Shown piece after piece: positions 21,197-33,019 of a stretch of DNA of 64,000 nt. The notes under the pieces were generated by a model. It made no database searches, was not told the DNA's origin, and worked only from the letters and a program-made list of their open reading frames with translations. A program made the translations under genes and the position numbers. The DNA is from Tenrec ecaudatus (lineage: Eukaryota; Chordata; Mammalia; Afrosoricida; Tenrecidae). Where the stretch lies: contig NC_134539.1 of NCBI RefSeq assembly GCF_050624435.1, positions 46,160,001 to 46,224,000 of the forward strand, given 5' to 3'. The number at the start of each line of letters is the position of its first letter. The first letter of the stretch is position 1.

Positions 21197-23120
21197 AAAA
21201 AATCAACTTAAACATATTTTCAATTAAATAAATTGTAGTTATAAAAACGAAACTAAATGAAGTCTTAATAGCACGGAGCAGCCATCTAAGTAAGGTGCAA
21301 CCATTGGCCTCTCCGAATTCAGAGGAAGGAATAAACATCAAAAGATGTATGGAAAGAGTACGTCCAATGGACTGGGTGCCCGCGCAAGCATCCGTCTCCA
21401 TAGCCCTGAGATCAGAAGAGCCAGGTGTTGCCCGGCAACCACCACCAAGTGCTCTAAAAAGCATCTTGGGCTGTCCTGTACCGAGTAGGGAATATGGAAC
21501 AGAACTTGAAAGCATACCAGAGACCAGGTGACTGACTGGGCAGGGAGAGTTGGGACCCCAAGACGGTGGCCCTCCGTCACCCTTCAGGTGATCATTTGGG
21601 ATCAACTCGGGGAAGGGCACCAGCATTTTCCAAAAGACAAACTTCAGAGGCCTGAAAGGGAAGTAGACACAGACAGCACAACTGATGATCTGCTCTGTGA
21701 GCCATCACGAAACTCACAATAAAGTCACATTCCAACAAGGCGGTCTCTAAAACGCCCTCTAAACTGAACGGAAAAATGCTCAAAGTTCACTGCCTTCTTA
21801 CTTATTTGGCTAGCTTTTACTATTTCCTATGCCGTGCATCAGCGAGATTTTTTTCTGTAAAGGAGCAGAGTGAACATCTCTGTCCCGTATTCTCTGGGAT
21901 TGTCTTGGTGCTTTCAGAACCCTTTGAATGTGTAAAACCATTCTTAGCTCATGGGCTCTCCAGAAACAGATTGTGGGTCAAATCTGACCTTCAGGTCAGC
22001 ATTTGCCAATCACTGATCTAAGCTCTTGATGTATTTACAGGTTGTTTTTACTTGTCTCGTAGCAAAACGAGGTAATGTTGTGTTATTATGCATCTCTTCC
22101 TAACTCAATTGAATAACATCACTGAGGTAGCTTAAAATCCACTGCAGTGGGAGTGTTTCTTCTACGAAGATTGGCAAAGGCTGCAAATGAGGACTTCTTT
22201 CCCGGAAGAGCTGGTTGGTAAGCCTTTCCCAGCACACTGCTGTCCTGAAGTCACTGTGGGCGAGAACCTCAGATCATAAAAAGCTTCACCACCGGCCCGA
22301 GAGTGGAGGGGATATGACATCCCTTGGGTCGGGGGCCAAGAAAGATTAAGAGATGCCCAGAACCGCACACCTGGCTCAGGTGACACGTGGCCACCTTCAG
22401 GATTCAGCCTGACTGGAACATAGCCTCGTTTTCTTTTCGCTCATTTTGAAAATTATTTTTTTGTCCTTCCTGCTGCCCTGGCCAGTCACAATGTCGCTGA
22501 GATCGGTTCCCAAGCCACCAGGGACAGACGCTGTGAGGAAGGTCGGGCAGCGAGGAGGACCAGCAGATGCCAAAGGAAAAGACCGTTTCAGTAGAGCAGC
22601 CTCCTCTGCCGCTCCAGCGTGGGTTGGGGATCCACTTAAAATAGAACCATCAGCGTGCAGGTCTAGACGAAGCAGCAATTTTGGTTTTAGGGAAAGCTGA
22701 TACCCAAGCGGGATGAGCATGACCCAGAGAACGTTTGTTTTCAGCAATTTGGCCTCAATTAGGCAGGAAAAGTGCCTGGCGAGGAACAAAGACACAACCC
22801 AAATCCTGTCTGGGCCTTCGCGGCCTCTGTGAGGTGACCCTCCTCCGGTCCTCAGACTGTCAATATTAGCCACATCGCTCTGCCTCTGGCCAAATGAGGT
22901 GCAGCCTTAACACTTTCTGTGTGGAGAAATCCTATCTGTGTCCTACGCCTCCTTCCCGGCCGCAGTGAGAATCTACCCTGAGCACTGACTCAGCCCCTGG
23001 AGGACTGTGACGGCCCTAATGGATGGAAATTAGGACTAATACCTAGTCCTAAAATACAAAATGCCAGGGGCCGCACGAGTCTTGGTCCGGGTGGAGGATG
23101 GGGACAGAAGTAGATATTCA
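21197..23120. other. Intergenic, no recognised feature
   Basis: No AfroSINE or LINE end. The open frame at 21,075-21,626 (minus) runs partly through the LINE-1 3' UTR and is not a gene. 21,270-21,770 may be a decayed retroelement, but there is no second copy here to prove it. Confidence 0.45.
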
Positions 23121-23283
23121 GATCCAGGTTACTGCAAGGTCAGCTGATGGAAGCACCAGCAGTTTCTCGGGGGAAAGATGAGGAAGTCTGCGCTCATGCT
23201 TTACCGTCTGGGAAACCCCGTCCAGGCGTTCTCTGTCTTCTGGGGCTGCTATGAGTCAGAATTGACTCAATGTCAGTGGGTGG
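23121..23283 (+). mobile_element. AfroSINE, 5'-damaged
   Basis: 'ccaggttactgcaaggtcagc', 'ggggaaagatgaggaagtctgcgctc', 'ctgctatgagtcagaattgactcaatgtcagtggg'. Sense. Confidence 0.75.
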
Positions 23284-23439
23284 GCGAGCATCAGCAAAGG
23301 GAGTCTTGAATCCATCCTGAAGGCACGAGCAGAAAGGGGAAATGAAAGACAGTCTAGATGGTGTGGGGCAGAGGGAGGGAGGGGCACGGCACATACCAAG
23401 GCAATGGAGCACAAGGGCGCTAGTGCTTCTGTTCTATTT

Positions 23440-23700
23440 CGTTTTCCATGCCATCGCCAAGGTGCATCTAAGGCCTTAAGAGTTTGCAAGCAGCCATCCA
23501 ATGCATAAAGATTGTTCTCTATTTGCCTGGAGCAGTAAAAGGAAGCGAGACAGTTGCTTGGGAGGAGCTGGACTCTCATTGACTCTGTGAACAATGAGAC
23601 CAGAGAACTAGATGGTGCCCGGCTACCATGACCAGTCATTTTAAGCAAAGAGACTGTTAATGAATCCTGATCAAATGGTGGTGGGTGTAGAAGAGAATTC
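23440..23700 (+). mobile_element. Probable afrotherian LINE-1 3' UTR fragment
   Basis: 'aaggtgcatctaaggccttaagagtttgcaagcagccatcc' and 'cagagaactagatggtgcccggctacc' recall a common afrotherian LINE-1 3' UTR; 'ggtgcccggct' also appears in the copy at 38,034. Recognition is from memory. Confidence 0.45.
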
Positions 23701-24554
23701 CAAATTATCACAGACTCCAGAAATGTGTATGAATTGTTGCATGGAAATCTAATTTGCTTCCTAACCCTTCATTCAAGTCGCATATTAAAAAAGTAAGCAT
23801 GAAGTGTGAATCCCTTATGTAAACTTTCAAAGACAGGCAAAACTAACATATGGTGAAGGCAGTCATTGGGTGGCTTTCTTTCACAGACGAAGTGACCGGG
23901 CGGAGACAGGAGAGAGGCCTCCGAGGCCTGGTGAGGTTTTAGTCATTTCTTTCGTCCTGGTTATGAGTGGATCTGCATTTTGAAAATGCGTCAAGCTGTA
24001 CCTCTACGGTCTGAGCCCTTTTCTACTTGTGTGGCACACGTCAGCTAAAATGAGGGCATTTGCTTCTAAGAAACATGCAGAATAGGATTGGAAATACTGG
24101 CTTGTCAGGCCAACTGGAGGACTGGCAGGTGAGGGGGGAAGCAGCAGGAAGGAAGACTTGGACTTCCAGACCAAGGGCGCTCATTTTGGTTCCAGGAGGA
24201 AGGGCGTGTTGTAAGGGCTTCTCCTTCTGGAGTATTTCTGTGATATCACTGTAGCTTCACCTGTCATAGGAAGGCATAGCAATATGTGATATAAACCATT
24301 CCGTGTCCTCCTTGTGGACATTTGCCAGAGAACTATAGTAAATCACAAGGAACTTGACACCCCTATGATTCATGTGCCTGCTCTAATCTCACTAGTCTTA
24401 GATGCTCATTCTATGCAGTTTTATCACAGGTAGAGGCATGTGTGATTTACCACCACAGTCAATACGCACAGTAGTTCCATCGAAGGATTCCTCGTGCTAC
24501 CTTTCTTTTATAGAATGGTTAAAAAACAAACAAACTGTGGTGCCTTATACTGTG
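23701..24554. other. Intergenic, no recognised feature
   Basis: No repeat family or exon recognised. Confidence 0.5.
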
Positions 24555-24785
24555 GTAGCTGTAGCAATAAAAAGGAAGAAATGATGGAGGCAGCACACTG
24601 CCTGGATGGATCACAAGGGAATTATGCGGAGTGAAGAAAATACGCCAGCCTCAGAAGGTTGCATCCTCTGTGATTCCATTTGCATAACAAGCCTCGAACG
24701 ACTAAATTACAGAGATGGAAAACAGAGGAGTGGTTGCCAGGAATTAGGGAAGGGGGTGGAGGGAGGTGGCTGTGGCTAAAATGAG
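24555..24785 (+). mobile_element. Old L1M-type LINE 3' fragment
   Basis: 'ggatcacaagggaattatgcggagtgaag', 'ttgcatcctctgtgattccatttgcataacaagcctcgaacgac', 'ggagtggttgccaggaattaggg'. This block order is a well-known old mammalian L1 end. Confidence 0.65.
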
Positions 24786-25130
24786 ATGGTACCCAAGGCT
24801 TCTGAGCAGAAGGACATGGATCCACAGAATGTCCAGCTCCTTCTAAGCCCTCGTCTCTAACATCCCAAGACCTTACTCCTCCCACGGCTGACCCACACTC
24901 ACATGCCACCCCACCACCTCCCTGGGCAGCTGAACACCTAGTTCATTCAGGCCTCCCTGAAAAGATCCTGTGGATTGTATGCCCTCCCCACTGGCAGCCA
25001 GCATGTCATCCAGTGAGAAAGGAGCTCCAAGACCCCTCCTCTTTCTTCTGCAGACCCCCCTGAGAAGCTGAGAGCCCTTTGCCACCATTCCTACATGATC
25101 TGTGTTGTGACTTAGACATGGTGTTCTTAT

Positions 25131-25132
<2 letters not shown>

Positions 25133-25168
<36 letters not shown>
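25133..25168. repeat. (CT)n microsatellite
   Basis: Uninterrupted TC dinucleotide tract. Confidence 0.97.
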
Positions 25169-25172
<4 letters not shown>

Positions 25173-25579
25173 CTTTCCTGGATGCAAGTCTATTCCGCTC
25201 TTTAGAGAACAATGACTGCTGGGAGAGGTGAGTTAGTTTCTCTGTGAGTTTGAAACAAAGCCCACTGGAATCCTGGGGCGCATGGCCAAGTCTGACATAA
25301 TCCAGTTACAATGGGGGATTAAGGGGACTGAGCACCTCACACGAACAGGCACTCCCAGATGCGCTAAGAACGGATGGCATACTGGGTCAGACAAACCGAG
25401 AGAGAAAGGAAGGAGATGCACTACCCAAATGTAGATCAGGAAGAAAGTCCACGCCCTGGAGAGGGATGAGCCAGGCCTCTGGAGCAACCTCCGGTGCTCT
25501 GTCTGGGAGCTCAGTCCTGTACTCCCTGCTGAAACCAACACCTCTCTGCCGCAAGGAGACCACCTATAAGGGGGGAAGC

Positions 25580-25870
25580 TCTTCTCAGAGGAGGGCACCT
25601 TTGAGCTGAACCTGAAAGGAGGCGTAGCCATTGGCCAGAGAGAAAGGGGGAGGGGGGGGTAGTGGTCCAGACAAATGGAGCAGCATGAGGAAAGAAGGGG
25701 AAATACTTCAAGGGAACGTGAGGGGACTGGTGTGGCCGAGGAGAGTGACACGTGGAGGGAGGTGCAGGACCTGGGACAGGAGGGGTAACTGAGGCAGGAA
25801 GGGCGTTGCCCAGTAAGAAAGGTCTTAACAGTCATGATAAAGAACTTGACCAATAGGCAGGGGCAGGTAG
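25580..25870 (+). mobile_element. Unnamed ancient mammalian repeat (possible)
   Basis: 'agaggagggcacctttgagctgaacctgaaagg', 'agacaaatggagcagcatg', 'ggtgtggccgaggagag' recall a mammalian-wide interspersed repeat ('gaggtgacatttgagctgagacctgaagg..gtgtggctgg'). I cannot name the family with certainty. Confidence 0.35.
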
Positions 25871-26164
25871 TGGCAGTTTCCAAAGCAGGGGTGGGACTCG
25901 GTGCTGTGGGGTTAGGATGAATTACAGGCCTGAGACTCGGGTCAGAGAGGTTGGTTAGCAGCCCATCATTGCCTTCTCTCATCCCCACTAACAAGAGAAT
26001 CCAAATAAATTCGCCAACTTCCCGGGAGAGTTTCATGTTCAGGTGATTTCACTCCAAGCATCAGCTGTCTCCTGTTTGGACATGATTTGTCAAAACAAGG
26101 AACAGGCTATGACTGACAGACATCGAGAGAGAAGAAAACAACATCTTAGAAGTATAATTTTTAA

Positions 26165-26455
26165 AGGGATTGGGATTGACACATGACCACACACACATAC
26201 TCTCCAGGGGGACAAACAACAGAAATCATGAGGGGAGACAGCGGTCAGTGTAAGATACCAAAATAATAATAATTTACAATTTATCAAGGGGTCACAGGCC
26301 GGGGGCAGAGGGGAAAAAGAGGAGCTGATAGCAAGGGCTCAAAAGAAAGTAAATGTTTAGAAAGTCATGGCAACATAGGTACAAATATGCTTGATGTATG
26401 GATTGCTATGAGAGCTATAAGAACCCCCAATAAAATGATTTGTTAATTTTTTAAA
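26165..26455 (+). mobile_element. LINE-1-type 3' end
   Basis: 'ccagggggacaaacaacagaaatcatgaggggagacagc', 'gaggagctgatagcaagggctc', 'gagctataagaacccccaataaaatgattt' plus tail. Sense, 5'-truncated, diverged. Confidence 0.85.
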
Positions 26456-27699
26456 ATGCTGACCTTAAAACAGTGGGTCAAAGAGAATACATGATAAAGT
26501 GCTACCTTTAAAAATAAGTACATTTCCAAAGGGATTAGGGAGGTTGGTGGGGGTGGGAGGTGGTATTCCCAGTTTGAGGCTGCAACATTTAGGGAGCTTA
26601 AGGTGGCACCAACAGAGAGCTGGCAGGAAGTTACAGGCTTGGGTCATGCTGAGCACAGCAGAGCAGGCCCCAGGCTGCCTGATAAACTTCCCTGAAGTGC
26701 TCCCATCCATGCAGGTTGATGTAAAGGCTTCCGGCCCCTTGGTAATGTCCCCAAATCCTTTCCTACACGCCAGCCCCACCTTTAAGCACCCATTTTGGTA
26801 ATTTGAGAATTCCAAGGACCTGGTTCTACTCTCATCCCAAAATATCAAATGTCATCCCAAAATAACCAATGGTTGTCATGCCCAAATATCAACTATCAAA
26901 CTATCAAGAGCCAGATGCCTGGAGAAGCCAGCAGGAGGGACCCATCCTCCCTTTTGGTTACTGTGTCGCCAAGCGGGTGAAAACGAGAGGGAATTGAGCA
27001 GGATATGTAGGAAATCCTGCAATGCAGGAGTGACGAAACCTTTTTGACAGATTTCATGAGTTAGCCATGTCCCCATAGCTGAGATAGGCCTGGACGGGGA
27101 CGGCCTCACCTTCAGGTGTACTGGATATCATGTTATCAACGACGGCTGGCCTCCAACATACTTTGGGATTCCGAGGGTCCGCTTTACTGGCTTAAGAGGC
27201 AGTTCTGTTCAGAGCGATGTTTCTGTTCCAGCCTGGGACTGAAACTACGTCCCAAACACCAAATCAAAGTTTGCTGTACTGAATCAACAGGTTGCTGCTA
27301 TCGGTCACCCTTCACTCTCCTCTTCAGCCATGCCCCGCTCTTCCCATCGCCTTTCTAAGTGTGTCATCTCCACAGGAACACTGACCCCGTATGTCCGCAC
27401 AGGCCACTGCGCCGTGGGCAGGTATCACCTCCAATGTCACAAGCTTCCAGGGGGTGTCAGCCTCCCACTTCTTGATGTGGGTAATAGTGTAACGAAAGGG
27501 TGCATTCCCTTTGCCCCCCCCCCAACCAAAATAGTCTTAAGTTGCACCCTTACAATTTGTGCACCTTTTCTTCCATTTTAAAAGTTTAATTTACAAAATA
27601 AGTTCCCTTCTCAGAAAATCTTCCTGACCACTCCAGGCTTCCCACCACCCACCTTCATGTGAACTTGATTGACTTCTTGTCTTTGAAGCGCTTTACATC
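26456..27699. other. Intergenic, no recognised feature
   Basis: Unique-looking. A 'catcccaaaata' repeat motif occurs twice near 26,834-26,865, and 9 Cs at 27,516-27,524. No exon recognised. Confidence 0.5.
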
Positions 27700-27776
27700 G
27701 ATTGTCGCTGAGTTGATTCCAAATCAAAGCCACCTGTAGGTCAGAGTAGACTTCGCTGCCCCATAGACTTTCCAAA

Positions 27777-27827
<51 letters not shown>

Positions 27828-27900
27828 ATCTATCTATCTATCTATCTCTCGTAGCTGATGGACACAAACCCCTGGCATTTGGGCTACCAGCTCAGTGCTT
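27700..27900 (-). mobile_element. tRNA-SINE (AfroSINE-like), carrying a microsatellite
   Basis: 'cgattgtcgctgagttgattcc..aaagccacctgtaggtcagagtagac..ctgccccatagactttcc' is an antisense SINE tail and body. 'gatggacacaaacccctggcatttgggctaccagctcagtgc' supplies the head side. The tract at 27,779-27,850 interrupts it. Confidence 0.55.
27779..27850. repeat. (TC)n(TATC)n compound microsatellite
   Basis: About 43 bases of TC followed by TATC tetranucleotides and CTC. It sits inside a SINE. Confidence 0.97.
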
Positions 27901-27967
27901 CCAGCTTCCTATACCTCGAGGACTGGAATGGTCTCAAATTCTCTTGCGTGCATGCGCGTGGGTGAGT

Positions 27968-28162
27968 GCGTCCTGGTGGTTACAAATCGGGCTGCTAACT
28001 GCAGCGTCTGTCGTTTGAAGCCACCAGCCACTCCTCAGAAGGAAGGCAGTGTTTCTACTCCTGTAAAACGTGACAGCCTGGGACACTCACGGGGGCAGTT
28101 CTGCCCTGTCCTCGGGGGAAACCAGGCGTCGGCATCGAGTGGATGGGCGTGAGTTTGGTTTG
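27968..28162 (+). mobile_element. AfroSINE
   Basis: 'gcgtcctggtggttacaaatcgggctgctaactgc', 'gtttgaagccaccagccactcctcagaagg', 'gggggcagttctgccctgtcc', 'ggcatcgagtggatgggcgtgagtttggttt'. Sense. Confidence 0.88.
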
Positions 28163-28189
28163 GGGTATGTGTCTGTTTCCTTGTTCATG

Positions 28190-28320
28190 TCTGTCCCCTT
28201 CTCTAGAATGTGCGCTCCTACAGAGAACACAGGGCGAGGCCCCCTTGTTCCATGCTGTATCCTAGTGTATCCAGCCAGGCCCAGCAGAGAAAGGCTCCGA
28301 GACAGAGATGAATGAACGAC
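28190..28320 (+). mobile_element. L2 LINE 3' end (old)
   Basis: 'ctagaatgtgcgctcctacagagaacacaggg', 'gttccatgctgtatcctagtgtatccagc', 'gagatgaatgaacgac' follow the L2 3' end consensus ('ctagaatgtaagctcc..ctgctgtatcccc..gaatgaatga'). Confidence 0.55.
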
Positions 28321-29169
28321 TGAGGGACTTCCCCGCTGCTGTTTCACATCACCTGCTTCCTCAGCCTGTCTCTGAAAGAACGATGGACACTTCTCTTTTT
28401 GCAGACAGGCCAGAGAGTCTCCGGCTCTCTAAGGCCGCAGTACAGTTTATGGTTCTGCTAGGGCAGAAAAGACCCTACCCCGGCGTCCCTCAGGCCTGGG
28501 ACCCTTTCTTGGCCGTGGGCCTCCGTTCAGTCGTCTCTGACCTCCCCGAGCGTCCTCTCCTCATGCACAGGGGTGAAGAGAACCGCTGTCTGACTCAGTG
28601 GCGGTTTTTAAAAGTACGTGAAGGAAAATAAAAAGAGGATTTTTAAAGTAATGTAAATATAAAACTGCTTTTAAACAGATCATTATTTTAAAAGTCACAC
28701 GAGAATAACTTTCCTTCGCGTACACAAAGGTTCCTTCCTCCTGCGCCTAAGAGGAAGATGCATGTGTCTGCCTATCGGTATTAATAAATGAATAAACAGT
28801 GGCAGCTACAAGAGGAGTCTGCAGGATACAATCTTCGGTTTCTTAATCTAAGTGCTTCTTGAATGGGAGGTTCCATGTGTGAAAATCTGAGCTGTCACTT
28901 ATCATTTTTATGTTTTCCTATCTATCCACTATGCCTAAGAAAAGGTTTTTTCCAATATATATGTGACAGATCTAGCTATAGCTCCGTAGGTCATTAATAT
29001 AAAATACACCAAAAGGGCTTCTATAAAGTGCCCGTAATAGTTGATCTTTTAAAATGTGGTGGTCAAGAAGTGTCCCCTGGGCTACAGGATTGAACTGATG
29101 GAAATAGCTCATTTTACCAGCTGATAAACTTAAAATTCTCTTGATACGACCACTGTGGAGAATCGTGCT
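28321..29169. other. Intergenic, AT-rich repeat-free block
   Basis: From about 28,610 to 29,150 the sequence is AT-rich, free of any repeat I know and without coding signal. It is a candidate for conserved non-coding sequence. Confidence 0.4.
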
Positions 29170-29350
29170 TAGCCTTACTCCCAACCGAATGAAGCCCACA
29201 GTCCGAGAGTCATGCTGAGCCACAGTGACCCCAGCCGGGTTTCTGAGGCTGCGAGTCCTCATGGGAGCAGACAGCCTCCCCTTTCTCCCTGGTTTGAAGA
29301 GACTCACTTGATGAACAGTCCAGTGCTTATCCAGTACTGCTGCCAGGTCT
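29170..29350 (-). mobile_element. AfroSINE, diverged
   Basis: Antisense: 'gagagtcatgctgagccacagtgacccc', 'gggtttctgaggctgcgagtcctcatgggagcagacagcc', 'atccagtactgctgccaggtct'. Confidence 0.65.
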
Positions 29351-29589
29351 GAAAAGTTCCTGATCGTAATCCTCTGTGTCACCGTCATTTACTAGCCTTG
29401 GATCCTGCTATCATACACAGTACAGGGAAGCACAGAGTTAAGAAAAGTCAGACATTGTCGTTCGTTTATGAGTATTGATTCACTCATCCAGAGCCGTCTG
29501 TTTAAGGCTCATAAACAATTATAAGTGAACACAGTAACCCAGATGAGATTAATTCATTAACTTACAAACTGTTCCCCACCACAGAGTGG

Positions 29590-29745
29590 GCTATTACTCA
29601 CTGCCATCCAGTCAGTTCCAACTGATGGCGATCTGATGGGGCAGGAGAGAACCGCTCGGAGGGTTCCCGAGACCGGAGCAGAACGAGCAGGAGCCTGTCA
29701 TGTTCGCCTCTCAGATTTCGGATAGAAAGTTAGACCCATCATCAA
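29590..29745 (-). mobile_element. AfroSINE, partial
   Basis: Antisense tail: 'ctattactcactgccatccagtcagttcc', 'gatctgatggggcaggagagaaccgc', 'gggttcccgagaccggagc'. The head is too decayed to place. Confidence 0.65.
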
Positions 29746-30624
29746 AAATGCTTTCTGCTATGATGTGAGTTCGACACCGGTGCAGCCATTAAATGGACGC
29801 GGTTCTCCTGGGCCCCTGATCACCTCTGTGCTGGTCCCCTTGTTGCTGGGCTGCTCCCTACAAGTACTGAGAGAGATCCAACATCACGAAGCCCTGACCT
29901 ACACAACAGGCCTAACAAGGTCTCCTGTCCTCAAAAGACGGCTGAACTACAAATAATGGTAAGTCTCATTTGGTATTAATCAGGTTTCAGGAAAATACAT
30001 AAGATTACTCATTTCCTGGTATTTTGTTTACTTATTTATACATTCTTCCGGATTTCTATATTAACCCTTTTTTCTTGAAATACTCTCAATTAAACTAAAA
30101 TTAAATATACATATTTACATTTCATTTGGAAAACCACTGGAGAAGTCTTTGGAAATCACCCAAGTTTCACCAACTCCTTCGAAATCTTGCCAGGAATCAA
30201 AGAAATTGCTGGTTTTAAAAATATGTAACAATAATAAATGATTTTCTTAAAATAATTTAAATAGGGAAATAGATATTCTTGCACATGTCCAAATTCTAAC
30301 TCAATATATTCCGAGTACTTGAAATGATCCCGCCTGCGGACTCCAAGAAATCAATGTTCAAATGACTATGATAACAGCGAGATTCTGCAAAACTGAATGT
30401 CCCTCTTTTTAACTGCTACTTATACTGAAAACCCCTAACCTAATGCTCTGAAAGCTAGGTCAAAGAAACCGTAATAAACAGTGTCAAAACCAAAAATCCA
30501 CTCAACATCTCCCCAAGAGAATATGTGGATCAGAAGAGACATCAGTTAAAAGATTCTTTCTAAGCTGACCGGAAGGAAGCCTGCTTAGTCTTCCCCTAAA
30601 GCCTGGTACTGCTAAATTGTTCAT
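29746..30624. other. Intergenic; AT-rich block 29,955-30,490
   Basis: 29,955-30,490 is AT-rich and repeat-free, a second candidate conserved non-coding block. The part at 29,760-29,950 is unassigned. Confidence 0.4.
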
Positions 30625-31700
30625 TGTTGTTGTTGATTGGTGCCAGCAAGTCAGTCGAACCCATAGCAACCCTCTGTGCAGCAGCATGCCACGCTGCCCG
30701 GTCCTGCACCAACCTCACTGTCCTCGTACCTGAGCCCCTTGTTGCAGCTACTGTGGCAGTCCAGCTCCTAAGGGCCTTTTTTTGTGCTCCCCCTTCACTT
30801 TACTGGGCTTTACATGCTGTCCTTCCCTCGGCACTGGTCTCTCCTGACAACACATTCAAAATAGGCAAGACGAAGTCTTGCCATCCTTTCCTCGAAGGAG
30901 CATTCTGGCCATCCTCTACGAAGGCAGGCGGAGCGGTCGTGTTAAACATCCGTGGTACTTCCAACAGTCTTGTCCAGCAAGGTTCTTGATTCATTTGCAT
31001 CACACCTTCCTTGGTCTTCCTTATTCAATGCCCAACTTTCACATGCAATTGAAAATCTCCCAGCCTGGGTCCGGTGCACCTGAGTCCTCAATGTTCTGAA
31101 GAGGTCGCACACAGCAGCTTTACCTAATACATCTTTTGATCTCTTGACTTCTGTTTCCATGAGCATTGATTGTGGATGCCAGCAAGATAAAATCCTGACC
31201 CCTTCCACCTTTTCTCCGTTGATCAGCTGTTAGCACTGGTCCCGCTGTGAGGATGTTGGTGTTCTTTACCTTGAACCGTAACCCATGCTGATGACTTCAT
31301 TCTGGATCTTCATCAGCAAATGCGTCAGCAAGGTGGTGTCGTTGGCATATCGTAGGTTGTTAAGCCACAGCTTCGTCATTTAATCCAGCTTCCCTGATTA
31401 GTTGCTGAGCATACAGACTGAGCCAGTATGGCGAGAGGCTATCACCCTGGCACACCCTCTCCTGATTTGAAACCATGCAGCAGTATTTCCCTGTTCTGTT
31501 TGCACAACTGCCTCTGGATCCCTGTACAAGTGCCGCCTGAGCGCAGTGAAGTGTTCTGGAATTCTCTTCTCAAGTGGTGAGCTGCTGACTCACAACAAGT
31601 TACCATTGGATCCACCTGTCTCAGTAAAAGAAAGCTAAAGCCCCTTCCTATACCATTCACTCTATCAAATACCTTAAGCAGAGGTTCAAATGTCTTTGTG
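30625..31700 (-). mobile_element. RTE (BovB-like) LINE, 5'-truncated
   Basis: On the minus strand frames contain reverse-transcriptase motifs: CQGDSLSPYWLSLYAQQL (about 31,395-31,450) and YANDTTLL (about 31,325-31,350), a degenerate form of the catalytic YADD box. The 3' end at 30,625 carries the (GTT)n-type tail 'ttgttgttgttgattggtgcc' in antisense. Stops and frameshifts break the frame, so the copy is dead. The part encoding the endonuclease is missing. Confidence 0.85.
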
Positions 31701-32544
31701 GCCTGAAGCAGCTCAAATCAGAAGATAGCTGGTCCCAAGATCACACATTAAGATTTGCAACTAGTTGAAATTTTTCTTCTTTACTTCATAGTTGTAACGC
31801 TTCTTATATTGATTGTCTCATTGCACATTTATGATATAATCCCTTGTTTAAGCATTTTCTTTTCTCTGAAACTAATTATGGAAATGTGCTTTTTAATTAT
31901 TTAAATAATTACAACAACTGAAGCTACTAGGCTTAATATTTATTAATTTTGAAGTAGCTTTATTATATCCATTTGAATACATCAACTGGTAAACTATTCA
32001 ACATGAAAATTTGCCTGTTCTAAACCTCTTCCTATTGCTATTGTTTTTTCTGAGACTTTGAAAAATAATGCCTTTGTTACATTGGCGCAGGAAGTAGCCA
32101 GTGCTAGGAATCTGACTGACGGCTAGGTTTGCCATCAAGTTCAAAAATCTGGACGTCACTCCTCTGACCCATGAGCAGTACCCATTCCTGACTGCAGCTG
32201 CATACTTAGTGCTACTATTGATATCAGCGTGATTGACAAGTGAACCATGTGTCCAACGATGCCATCTAACTAACTCTACTGGTCACCCTGAAATTACTTT
32301 CTCTTTTCTCTCTTGTGCTTACCCACATTCTGGTGCTATCTATGCTGATGGACACCCTGCATCCCATGTGGCTGATAATTGATATTATACAGCTGTGGTT
32401 AAAGATATCTTTCAGCTTGGCAAGGCCATGATTTTCCGTGGTTTGGCCATTATGAGATGATATGGTCACCCCCATTTTCAGATATGATATCATCCTCTTC
32501 ATAATGAGATCTGCTATGAGAAGCCAATTGATTCAAAGGGCATT
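31701..32544. other. Unassigned sequence; AT-rich then mixed
   Basis: 31,740-32,080 is AT-rich and repeat-free. 32,085-32,545 has a different texture with several short open stretches in the plus frames, which could be a decayed processed pseudogene, but I could not identify any parent protein. Confidence 0.35.
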
Positions 32545-32935
32545 TCCTCAAGAGTGTAGTCTACCTTCATTATACGCACGTCCTGGTTAAGCTCTCTCGC
32601 CTCTGGCTCACTTCCGATCCTGCACCTGACTGTTGATCCGACCTCTGGTTCTCAGAAATTGGGACGGCAGCCTCTTGTCTTACCTGCCAATCTTGGATCC
32701 GTCCCCCTTTGTGGCTCATGGAACAGCAGCCTGCCATCTGCCCTCCCCATCTGTATTTCATCACTCCTGCAACTACATGAATCAGGAGAAGCCTCCAGCC
32801 TGAGGTCTGACCTATGGATTTGGGACTTGCCAAGATCCGCAAGCACATTAAGTATTTCCTTGTTAGAAAGTTCTCTGTCTTTATCTCTTTATCTGCCTAT
32901 CTATCCATCTACTTGTCTGTCTAGAGAGAGAGAAA
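32545..32935 (+). mobile_element. L1M-like 3' UTR repeat (sense)
   Basis: 'ctctggttctcagaaattggg', 'ccagcctgaggtctgac..tggatttgggacttgccaagatccgcaagcac', then a (TATC)-rich stretch and 'ctgtctagagagag'. This order is that of a mammal-wide L1-type 3' UTR that in antisense begins with 'tctagagaaac'. Confidence 0.45.
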
Positions 32936-33019
32936 TAAGTTTTCTTAAAGATAGAACTCAGCCTAAGACAAAAGCATTAATAGGCTTCTGCAGTACAATC
33001 ACTAAGCTCTAATTTGCAG

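Larger units (their letters stand above)
24786..26164. other. Intergenic with microsatellite and an old repeat
   Basis: Contains the (CT)n tract at 25,133-25,168 and an old mammalian-wide repeat at about 25,580-25,870. The 267-codon open frame on the minus strand (25,233-26,036) is a chance frame through this material: Pro/Ser-rich, no domain, no orthologue that I recognise. Confidence 0.5.

Noticed and set aside
21075-21626. 183-codon minus-strand frame
   Set aside because: Its second half is the antisense of a LINE-1 3' UTR.
22397-22873. 158-codon minus-strand frame
   Set aside because: No family resemblance, no exon borders and no repeat; chance frame.
25233-26036. 267-codon open frame on the minus strand
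   Set aside because: Pro/Ser/Leu-rich, no recognised domain, overlaps a probable old interspersed repeat, no promoter or splice context.
27779-27850. CRISPR-like or regulatory repeat
   Set aside because: Plain TC/TATC microsatellite inside a SINE.
32085-32545. Processed pseudogene
   Set aside because: Could not identify any parent protein or poly(A) tail plus target duplication, so it is not called as a pseudogene.
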